This document shows, piece by piece, positions 54,980-64,000 of a stretch of DNA of 64,000 nt. How positions within the stretch are numbered: the first letter of the stretch is position 1; the number at the start of each line of letters is the position of its first letter. The notes below the pieces were generated by a model. It saw only the letters and a program-made list of their open reading frames with translations, was not told the DNA's origin and did not search any database. Origin of the DNA: Aspidiotus rigidus (taxonomy: Eukaryota; Arthropoda; Insecta; Hemiptera; Diaspididae); NCBI GenBank assembly GCA_035079385.1, contig JAVHKY010000040.1, forward strand, positions 434,001 through 498,000. Direction: 5' to 3'. The position numbers were made by a program, and so were the translations under genes.

Positions 54980-57240
54980 TTTTGTTCGCTGCTCGTGTAC
55001 AAAGGAATACGATACAAAACGATGTTTGTGGGTAAAAGATGCAATACTATGTAACTCAAAATTTCCCCCAACTTATGAGAATATGTTCATACATTGCCTT
55101 AATAATTTTAAGCTGCTCACGATAACACATTGTATTGACTGTAGGTTCCTCAACAAATTACTCGTATGATTCACGAGCATTTTTAATTGCTCACCTAAGA
55201 ACTTTGCAACTGTTTGTGGTGGTGCGAATAGTGAAAGATTATTCTGATTTTTTAAAAGCCAAGATGAGGAGCGCGATTGGCAGTAAATTTGGCATATTAT
55301 ATCTTTTTCAATGACTATGATTACAGTATGATAGGAAAAACAAGAATACTTACTATACGAAGTAACGTAACACGGTAATGGTACATAGATAAGGTTTCTA
55401 GCTTCCTTAACCAATGAGAGGGAAAGTGTAGGAACTGTGGCCATACTAATGCACTTGTATTATCTTTCGATTCTTGGCGTTGTTGGTAGATAGTCATGAT
55501 GAAGCTAAACGATTATGAACTGCCAACTGACACGAAAATGACAGGGCAAAAAAGATCTTTCAACATAATCTTGACAAATGGACGAAACGATTACAGATAT
55601 AATCTGCAGAGATAGTGAGGCTTCATAGAAGAAAGAAGAAGAGAAAAAATGAAATATTCGGAAAGTATGAGAGAAAGAAATAAGAGTGAGAGAGAAATAC
55701 CAGGTGTTGGTACACTAGGACAGTGCCCGGAGCATAAACATGCGGTTTGTTGATTCTCTTTCGAGTATCACGAAATTACAATGGAAATTGTCGAGAGAGA
55801 GAGATAAAAAAAAACATTCTCCGTTTCGAGTAACAATAGCAGCACGAAATACAGAAATGTAATCTCTTCGAAGTTTATTGCAATACTCTGCTATGTTGCA
55901 AAAACTGCGTATTTAGACTGATAGAAGTGATGAGCTCTCGTGTATTTTGTAGACAGCCAGCGATAGACCTATTCGTAAAAATATTGTAAATAATTCAGTG
56001 ACATTTGATTTTGCGCGCTTGAATCGTTCCAAATTTTACTATAAGCGTTCGCGTATCACGAAGTCCAAATAAATGAGCGCTTTCGTGTACGGTGAGAGAA
56101 CGTTTGGATCAGTGCAAATGAGGAATATGCATGCTTCTCGAAGCCTTTCACGCGTACGTGTACCGTACAGCTCGCCACGCGTACCCTCCGCTACGCGTGA
56201 CGCCAGCCGCCACCGCGCGAGATATTGCACGTAATGTACATTATTCTATAACACGTTTCTCTCAAGCACAACGACGATGGGAAATATGAGTACAGGAAGA
56301 CGGTGAACGATTCAATTGAAGGAACTATTGGGCGCAATTTTGATTATTCAAATACAATGCATATGCGGTTCGCGCTTAACACTCTTTAATGAAGCGCCAA
56401 TAGTTCCTTGCAATTCTATCATACACAGGTCAGAACATGCCTAATGAAGAATATTATAATTTCGCGCTCATAAAATGCTAACAAGTAGCCAACTCGTACA
56501 ATGTAGTAATTTTTGGATTTTTAAAATTTCATCATGTTAAATAATATATTTGGAACCATCAAAACTTATTTGCCTGCTGCTGAAAACGAGTTTAGATCCA
56601 TCTTGTAAATCTAGTGACCGTCAATCTGAATAGCTGAAAGATTGAAGTCTTAAGGAGTATATTATACTGAACCCCCCGCATATTATCGTGTCGGGTTCTT
56701 TTCAAGAAATATCAATGAGTATACGATAAATCTTCAAACAGCATCTCTATTTAGTATAAAGAAAATTGGTTCGAAAATAGAAACCTGAAATCATAGATTG
56801 ACCTTTCGTTTCCTTTGAAAGTAAGAGCTGCAACTGTTGCTTACCAATGTGCACGTGCTGATGCGAAAATGATGCAACAACATGACTTTTTCTTCAAACT
56901 TCGGCGCGCGTTCGCTGGCCATTTTTTTTTTTTTTTTAATCTTATTCTTTTCTTAGTTTCTAGACCGGTAGCGTTCAACCTCTTTTCACAGGGCCAACGG
57001 ATCATTAATTTGTTGAAGGGTTCGCGAGCCGCAAATTTGACGCATTATAAAATAGTATGATATATATCATGAAAGGGAGAAAACTAGCGATCGTCACTCA
57101 ATAATTTAGAATACGGAGACCCTGTGCTGGATACACAATTCCAACCGCTGCTTCCATGCGTACGGGCATAACGTTGTACAAATGCAATACATGAAGGAAG
57201 ATGGTAATTGCGGACGTTCACAAGAATCATATAGATAAGA
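54980..57240. other. Unassigned DNA
   Basis: A 123-codon minus-strand frame at 55073-55444 matches nothing I know. The 56140-56220 patch is CpG-rich. A decayed hAT-like end is near 56968. No gene is claimed. Confidence 0.4.
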
Positions 57241-57254
57241 ATGGAAGTTTGGGA

Positions 57255-57620
57255 GTCTAAATTTTTCTCGAATCTCGAGCTATATCTGATAGGAGATGGA
57301 ACAAAGAAAACTTTCGACTCTCAAGCCATATATGATAGAAGAGGGACTTGGAAAAATTCCTATCATATATAGCTCAAGAGTCGAAATTTTTCCAAGTCCC
57401 TCTCCTATCATATATGGCTACAGAATCGAAATATTTTACAAGTTTTTTGTTGGACGGTGCACGACAAATTTCTCAAAAAGCCTCTCATACAACAGGTTCC
57501 CTGTTAAAAATCCATCCAGTAGTTTTCGGACATCCGCGGACAAAAAAATTTTATTTATGCCTAAATATAGGCCTGTACGTACAAAGAAACCTGATTCTCT
57601 TCAGGCTGAAAGTAATATAG
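57255..57620 (+). repeat. Minisatellite units in inverted arrangement joined to family A
   Basis: At 57300-57355 the 45-bp unit reads in the minus sense ('tatatgatagaagagggact') and flips at about 57358 to the plus sense ('tatcatatatagctcaagag'), making a head-to-head pair. It is followed by the shared terminus ('acaacaggttccctgttaaa', 57489) and directly by the family A end module ('atccatccagtagttttc', 'catccgcggacaaaaaaat'). Confidence 0.75.
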
Positions 57621-58129
57621 GGCCTCCAAAGCGTCGAAGTATACTGTATATTATGTAAGTTTCTCAATTCTTTATCACCTCCGATTGCTGGCATCTCTCA
57701 ATGCTATCTCCAGCTCATATTTGTGAACGCCTATATTTTAACGTACGTAGGAGTCCTGTCGTACAGTACAGGAACAGTATAGGAACAAGTATACGAGGAA
57801 ACATCAAGAGTCAAAAATACACGTAGTGATACTCGTGGGTGGCGAGCACTATTACATCATTCTACATCCTCAGTTAACCTCGAAGGAAGGGTAGGAAAGG
57901 TTTTACAAGAAACACAATCATATGGTTAGAGTTGAACGAGTTGACTACAGTTACAACGTTTGCCATTGTAATTGAGTGGTTGTTGTGTTACTCTACAGCA
58001 AAAGAGTTTAACGCGTGCAGAAAAAACTCATATTGGAAAGTGGAGAGAGACGTGCGCGAGCACCCGGGTCAAGGGACAATGCTGGACGCGCTGTTTGCTA
58101 GGGTAGATTTTATACTGCTCTAAATGTAC
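57621..58129. other. Unassigned DNA
   Basis: Nothing recognisable was seen. Confidence 0.5.
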
Positions 58130-59450
58130 GGAAACCAGTGCAGTCGAATTGGTTTGTTGTAGTTGGCGTTTTAATGCAATGATGCTCGTATTTCCGGGTG
58201 GCAGTCTATTCGATGTATTTATTTGGCAGCCCGCTAGCTGATAAATTATATGTATCCTAATAGTGGTACATGATGAAGATTTAAGAGAAGTGCGATGACG
58301 TTCTCAATTGTTAGTGGTTGTAAACACTCGGCGTTGTGTCGCGTGTAAAACTCGTTGATGTGGTTGAACCGGTTAAAGTTACCGTCATGAGTATTGATGC
58401 CGTATTGGTGAGTTGGTTCACTGAGTATATCTGTAATTTACACTTGTCTGCTCGATAGATAGGGTTCTTTAATTTATACTACTGTAGGCGTTAATTTTAA
58501 GTGAGCGATACTGGGCACACGCCGGATAGGGTGTTTGTTAATGAATTGGAATTATAATGAAGGGTCCGTTTGTGACTGGAGCCCTATTGTCGGTGTCTAG
58601 GTGACGATGGTTATATCGTGAAGTACATTTGGTTATCCAGAAGGCAGTCAGCCAATGTGGGCTGTACGTAGGTCTTCAGAGATGGATATCTCACATGTGG
58701 TGAGGCGTACTTGGTAGACATCGAAAATATCTTGCATCCGGAAGGCAGTCAGCCAGTGAGGGCTGCATGTAGGCCTTTAGCGGTGAATTCTCATGTATGG
58801 TGAGATGTATTTAAGTGGCATTGTGGATGTCTTAGCAGTGCGGATCTTGTTCATGTCTAAGCGGGGATGTGACGAACCCCGGGGACGAAGGGGCCCGAGT
58901 TGCTGAGGGTAGCGCCCTCAGGCTGGCTGAGCCAGGCAGAGTTGTGAGTCTCTCGGGACTACAACTTAGGGAGGAAGATAGGACGCCAGGGGGAACTGGG
59001 CTCGATAGCAGTAACCAGTCTGCGTTGGGACCCGGTGGCTCAATGGTTGGCGGACTCCTTCAGGTGCGGCGACACCGGTCGGGGAATGCCTGGAGTTTGT
59101 CTCACAAATCCAAAACGGGGGTCTGATCAACCTTTTGTTGCGGTGGTAGAGAGGCTGCTCTGTCCGAGGGGCACTGCGAGGGAGATGAGCCCTGCGGGGC
59201 AAGATTCCGGGAACTCGTAGCCGCGGCATTGTGGTACAGCAGTGTTGGCGGGGATCCGTTATTGCAGTTGTTCCAGATAGGAAGGTTAAGCGGTCAGACA
59301 GGTATCTAACTAGTTCGGGCAGTGGTCCCGAGGGTCGGTGGTACCCGGTTTGGAGTTGGAGTCTGGCGCTTGATTACAGTCTGTTCTCTGATGAAGTGTG
59401 TGCTCAGTGGTTAGGTAGGTTATAGTAGGAGTACATTTCAGGTATGCTCA
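58130..59450 (+). repeat. G-rich block of foreign composition, probably an unclassified element
   Basis: The plus strand is unusually G/T- then G/C-rich compared with its A+T-rich flanks. It holds a ~102-bp tandem duplication (58637-58738 and 58739-58840, each starting 'ccagaaggcagtcagcca' or 'ccggaaggcagtcagcca'). A G+C-rich core (58860-59260) has short strong hairpins, for example ctgaggg/ccctcag. 'ggtggctcaatggttgg' at 59034 resembles a tRNA-type A box, so a SINE- or UTR-like origin is possible, but no clear B box follows. No open frame has a recognised domain. Confidence 0.45.
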
Positions 59451-59699
59451 AACGCGATTTTAAAACAGTTCACAGGTAATTCAGAATATGGTCCAGCTGG
59501 TCATCCTACAGAAAATTAGCATCGGTTGAATTCTGACAAGGTATAATAATATACGTATCATTCATGGAATATGATTGGTTTGATGAATCATTGGGTCAAG
59601 AGGACACCCAGTGTGACTGGGGTGGCATTTTTGTACTGTCAGGCGTACTCTGGTGCCTTGATGAAAAATTTTAGGTTACATATTCCTCTCGTGCACTCA
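59451..59699. other. Unassigned DNA
   Basis: Nothing recognisable was seen. Confidence 0.4.
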
Positions 59700-60650
59700 T
59701 AAATTGTATTCACCCTATCATCACCATTTTATATGCAAACTCCATCCCAAGATTCTTCATCTGGGAATCCAGCTACAAGGAGATCCCGAAAAACTAAAAA
59801 AATCAATGTCGAAGCCAAAGAAGCAACCAATCACCCACCAGTCAACCCCTCATTCATTCCCTCACACTTCAACATATTTTCCAAACATATTAACAAAATA
59901 CTTCACTTTTCTAGCTAGAAAAGTCGGTAAAAAAATATAGACTGGTTCACTCGTTAGTCTAACCTCAAATTTCAAACGAAAAAGCCAGTCTAAATGCAAA
60001 ATGGTATTTCCATCTCCTGAGACATCTCAAATCAACTATGAACCACTATCAATTATGTATACATGAAAAAATGACGTATAAATCTTTTCATTACGAATAA
60101 AGTCACCAAGGTAGTCTCGCATCGGCACACTTGATGAAGATTGAAAAAAATTGTACTTAATCATTCAAACTCAACTAATAATAATGAAAAAACAAACAAC
60201 TCGCCATTGCCACTATTCGTTCAAAAACAAATTTGACAAAACAAAATTCAAGGCTCTAGGGACTGTGGGAAGCGAGATACAAGGGTACTAAATCTGAATG
60301 AAATATCATCGAAAATAAAATTTAATGAACCCTTGGTCAAGAATGAACCAAAAATGAACGTGTTGAATGATAGAAGGTTCTTCATCACAATACACGTACT
60401 GATAACAAAAAGTGGTGAAAGGATAGGAAAATCTGCTTCTCGTAACGTAAGCAGCTACTTGCAGCTATTTGTAAGCAGCTACTCGTAATAGTGAGAAATT
60501 TTTCGAAAAAATGGAAATTTCTCGAGAACTACTCATCCGATTCTCAAAAAAATTGCAGGTGTACATCTTCAGATATATTACTACAATATGGCCAAGTTAC
60601 AAATAAATCCATCGGGTAGTTTCGGAGGAGTTCCACGGACAAAAAAATCT
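59700..60650 (+). repeat. Family A copy
   Basis: It shares with 1809-3485 the blocks near 59790-59900 ('aaaaaatcaatgtcgaagcc', 'aaccaatcac', 'ccaaacatattaacaaa') and the end module at 60525-60645 ('gagaactactcatccgattc', 'attgcaggtgtacatcttca', 'aaatccatcgggtagtttcg', 'cggacaaaaaaatctta'). It includes 'cttttctagctagaaaagtc' at 59908. It ends next to a short (ACAT)n and the Helitron-like element. Confidence 0.75.
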
Positions 60651-60685
60651 TATACATACATACATACATGCATATATCTAATATA

Positions 60686-61917
60686 TAAAGTAGAATGTTT
60701 GTCTGTCTGTCTGTATGTATGTATGTTTGTCCATAACTTTCGAACGCCTTCACCTATCGACCTGGAATTTTTTTTGAAAAATTTCGTTTTTTCTGGGTCA
60801 GGTTCTTAAATACATTTCGATGTTTTGACTCCCTGAAGGTGGAGTAGGGGGCGACAAAATTAGGAAAAACGGGCATTATCGAGTACTGAAACTGCTTTGC
60901 GCTGTACGTTAGACCTAGGCGCGTTGAGTGGCGCAGTTTCGAAAATTGAATTATTGTGATAACTCGAGTATAACTCATTTTTATGAAAAATTGAAGAGAA
61001 CAAAAATTGTAGCCCCTGTAATTTCCTTTCGAATGAGCCCGGTTCCAGATTTTTAGGAGGAAATTTTGTGACTACAGTATTCGCTGTACTTCCATACTAA
61101 GTAGGTAAGTTATTTTATTCACAGTTTTAAAAACACCTACATAAAGGATTTTACATCCGGTATCTCATACAAGAACCAATGTCTAGACACGGTGCGCACT
61201 GCGGTGCGCACTGCGTATGGGCTAGCGGAAATGACCCTTTTTTTTACCTGTTGTCCGTGTGTTTTCTTAGGGACTGGCAAAATGTCAATGGATTTGTCTG
61301 TATTCTGCTGCGATGAATACAGGCTTCACGCGTTAAGTCAGCTCTCAAGTGAATTAGTGTGTAAAAAATTTAATTTGGTGATTTTATTTTTGTGCGACTC
61401 GGAACTTTGATATTTTATAAGTACAGTCGCAGTTTTTGGTGTCTATTTTCTTATTTTTGAACAGAAAAAAAAAAATAATGTAATTCGGTAATTTTAATTT
61501 TTGCGCGACTCCGATCCATTCTTAATAATTTATTATCTCTTGGTTATGGGAAACTTTTAACCTCTTTTTTGCGCTTTGCATGCTAACCATTTATAAACAT
61601 ACCAGAATACAGTTTGTGTATGTTGAATTCTGCCAGTCCCAAGTCTGGAAAATGAAAATGTGAGGGAAATGGTTCATCTTACATCTTATGCGCATTTTTC
61701 AATTTTTTCAACCTTCTCTTTTTCTTTACTTATCATTCTCGGTGAAAATGAAGTAGGCTTAACAGTATTAAATTTATGAAAAACGTAGCAAAAAATTCAT
61801 CCGAATTCCGCCAAGATACCTACAAAACATACATACCTACAAGATACAGATACCTATAAAACACAGATATCTACTCAACACACAGCTAGCGGTCAGGCGC
61901 GCCGCAAACCGCTAGTA
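60686..61917 (+). mobile_element. Helitron-like element, full-length non-autonomous copy
   Basis: It starts 'tctaatatataaagtagaat' with a (GTCT)n(GTAT)n microsatellite just inside. It ends in a G+C-rich palindromic block ('agcggtcaggcgcgccgcaa', then 'accgctagt') ending CTAG|T. Length is about 1.23 kb. Relatives are at 18170-20252. No Rep/helicase is encoded. The TC start and hairpin-CTAG end fit Helitrons or the related Helentron group. Confidence 0.65.
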
Positions 61918-61937
61918 TATATATATATATATATATA
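61915..61937 (+). repeat. (TA)n microsatellite
   Basis: About 11 TA units at the 3' border of the Helitron-like element. Confidence 0.9.
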
Positions 61938-62100
61938 AGAAACCGGAAATTATTTTTATGCTAGTTGTGATCTAGGGCCTCTAAAACGTTGAGAAAGTTC
62001 ATTGCCCCCTCCCCCCATACACCTTGCTACGGGTGTAATACCTCACTTTTCTAGTTAGAAAAGTCGGTAAAAACCGTAGAATAGTTCCCTGTTAAAAAAT
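61938..62100 (+). repeat. Family A module
   Basis: 'aagaaaccggaaattatttt', 'gcctctaaaacgttgagaaa', 'ccattgcta'-type sequence ('accttgctacgggtgtaata') and the self-complementary 'cttttctagttagaaaag' precede 'gtcggtaaaaa' and 'agttccctgttaaaa'. An inverted copy occupies 63845-64000. Confidence 0.75.
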
Positions 62101-62208
62101 TATTCATGCATGAAGGAGTAATAAATTCACCGTCGGTGAAAAGCCTGAGCTATCGGGCGATAACGCACCATTATGTTGGAAATTGGCGTAATCCACACAC
62201 TCCTGAAA

Positions 62209-62279
62209 CGCCGAGAAAACATACACCACACCAAAAATTCCATCGTGCGCAAGAATGCAATACCTCCTAAAGTCGGTAA
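62209..62279 (+). repeat. Dispersed ~75-bp repeat, copy 2
   Basis: This is the reverse complement of 18033-18112, sharing 'cgccgagaaaacatacacca', 'ccaaaaattccatcgtgcgc' and 'atacctcctaaagtcggta'. Confidence 0.7.
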
Positions 62280-62289
62280 AAGACGTGCT

Positions 62290-62720
62290 AACGAAAAACG
62301 GGAAATGGCATTGAAGTCAGCGTTGAAAATACTTTAGTAATACTTATTCAAATGACTGCTACAAACGAAAAAATTTTTCTTGTTCAGCAGTGTAATCGAC
62401 TATTGGTTTTATTCCATCTTGTACAAATATGTACATAGCACACTACGTACAGTTTTAATGTGCATCACAAGTTGTAACATGTAGTCGTTAAACGCATTAA
62501 GTTCATTTTTCTACATGGCGACTTTAAATTTCGAGTTGAGCCCCATCTATACGGTATATGATTTCGCGTAAATTGTCATACTTAGAAAAAACTCCTTGTT
62601 TTTGCGCGAACACTCTCCTCTCCTTGTTGGACAAAAGGCCATCTTAAATTTTTACCCTCTCTAAATTCAATTGTCCCGTTTCTGCATGTGCCCCTAGAAA
62701 TTATCTCTATGATACACATG
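62290..62720. other. Unassigned DNA
   Basis: Nothing recognisable was seen. Confidence 0.5.
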
Positions 62721-62865
62721 GATACCGTAGAACAAATACCTCATAAGCCACAAAAAATTGACATTTTTATTGTCATTTTTGGATTGCAGAGTATGAGAAA
62801 CGTGTAAAATAGCAGTTATGTCGACTTTTTTTTTGTGGCTTACAAGGTACTCGTTCTACGGTATC
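62721..62865. mobile_element. 145-bp MITE with ~36-bp inverted ends
   Basis: 'gataccgtagaacaaatacc' with 'tcataagccacaaaaaa' on the left matches the inverted right end ('gataccgtagaacgagtacc', 'ttgtaagccacaaaaaaa'). There is no coding sequence and no clear target duplication. Confidence 0.8.
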
Positions 62866-63844
62866 GATATCTTAATTTGAGGAGAGTTTCGTCGAAACTG
62901 TGTGTAATGAGATTTCATTAGCCGGCTGTACAAATTCAAAACGAAATACAAAGAATATATAATATTTGATTTCTTTTTGCTCGTATCTATTACGAGATGT
63001 AAAACCCGCCGTGAAAGGTTGAGACAGATAATTCGTATAGTTTCGATTATTGATTTCTAGTCAATTTCTTAAAATCCTGTCGCAGACAATTTGTACCAGA
63101 AAAACATTTTTCGTGATCTGTTTTATGAATTACTTACCAGGTTTAAATTGCTTGCGAGACATACACCTACATTGATTGGGCAGGATGAATAACAATACCA
63201 AACGTTTGTATATTCCTACGAGTTTCGAATACAAATTTTAAAAATTACAATCAAGTATCTCCACGGAATATTGAGTTATTTTTCTTTTTTCTGGAATAAC
63301 GCAAGAGTATTTTAATGCGTATTTTAATAAGTTTATTCTTCTTTAAATTTTTTCTTCTCACAATCACGCTGTACAATTCATCTTACTGACGTTTAATTTA
63401 ATACGCAAAGATTGCTAAATCGGTATTAATAAATGTCAACCTCTTTTTCTTCCTGAAAAAGTACGTAGTTGCGCCCGCACACCTGACAAAAAAAAATGAG
63501 AGAAGACGTGCCTTATAACACCAATACTACTTCGTTAAGTCTTCACAGCCGTTTCTAGTTACCATTAATTATTGAGTGTTAGATACAGCCTTATTATATT
63601 ATGTGCACTACTACTTGCGCATAAATTTAATTTCGTTCTCAACGTACGCGCGATCTAATTTGTTATAAAAAACTTAAGTGTAATTTTTTTCTTTTTCTTC
63701 AACTGTTCAACAAGTCTCGCATAGGCTATTCCTACATATATTTGTACATATCTAATTTTTCTCTTTTCATGTTTAACGTTGGTTATAACTTGCCTGGTTT
63801 TATTTTCTTATACAAAACTTCAAAAGAACGCGTATTTTATGAAT
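62866..63844. other. Unassigned A+T-rich DNA
   Basis: Nothing recognisable was seen. Confidence 0.5.
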
Positions 63845-64000
63845 CATTACCAACACCCGAAACGTTACAGCGTTACGTTTTACCGAGTTTTACCGACTTT
63901 TCGTAGAAAAGCGAGTATTACACCCGTCACAGTTGTGGCAGAAAGAGGGGGAAATCAACTTTCTCGACGTTTTAGAGGTTATAGATCATCGCTACGTCAT
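63845..64000 (-). repeat. Family A module, inverted, running off the window
   Basis: The minus strand reads 'cctctaaaacgtcgagaaag', 'gacgggtgtaatac', 'cgcttttctacgaaaagtcg', 'gtaaaa', matching 61980-62075. It is truncated by the window edge. Confidence 0.75.

Noticed and set aside
55073..55444. 123-codon minus-strand open frame
   Set aside because: Plausible-looking composition but no recognisable motif, no splice or promoter context.

Overview
This is eukaryotic nuclear DNA, most likely from an insect or another arthropod. The sequence is A+T-rich, it carries many microsatellites and decayed transposable elements, and it holds fossil mitochondrial DNA whose A+T bias and TGA(Trp) codons fit an insect mitochondrion. 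No convincing intact host gene is visible. The longest open frames (147, 141, 138 and 127 codons) are chance frames, repeat translations or unrecognised. The window is best read as intergenic or long-intron DNA, and the species cannot be named from sequence alone.

Layout. 1-1800: unassigned. 1809-3485: a long copy of a dispersed mosaic repeat, here called family A. 3492-5373: a transposon with ~175-bp terminal inverted repeats. It contains an antisense integrase-type Cys-rich tail and a smaller nested MULE remnant (4444-5187) with its own inverted ends and an imperfect 9-bp target duplication. 6261-6668: a Penelope-like (PLE) GIY-YIG endonuclease remnant followed by a hairpin/GAAACGTYGG motif. 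11041-11328: a textbook hAT MITE. 12476-12674 and 20711-20889: two copies of another MITE. 18170-20252: a Helitron-like element invaded by a second, oppositely oriented copy. 24064-24486: the end of a pogo/Tigger transposon. 26641-27200: repeat family D. 27524-29220: a dead non-LTR retrotransposon. 29633-30471: a TIR element with TA flanks.

36776-38882 is a 2.1-kb element with 23-bp inverted ends. In its middle lies about 0.9 kb of mitochondrial DNA assembled from pieces of COX1, COX3 (probable), ATP6, CYTB and COX2 in mixed orientation. 40047-40594: a TATACTAG-rich repeat. 44629-44760, 47367-47879 and 52013-52622: three foldback structures. 52873-53268: a PLE-terminal-repeat-like unit with a hammerhead-like core and a cluster of CCAAT boxes. 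53598-54084: an 18-bp-TIR unit carrying a 45-bp minisatellite. 58130-59450: a G-rich foreign-looking block. 59700-62100 and 63845-64000: more family A around a full-length Helitron-like copy.

The parts do not form a pathway. The theme is a graveyard of nested mobile elements. The most unusual signals are the composite mitochondrial insert inside a TIR element, the recurring hairpin-GAAACGTYGG motif at five loci or more, the PLE-like unit with a hammerhead-like core, and the apparently uncharacterised mosaic repeat family A.
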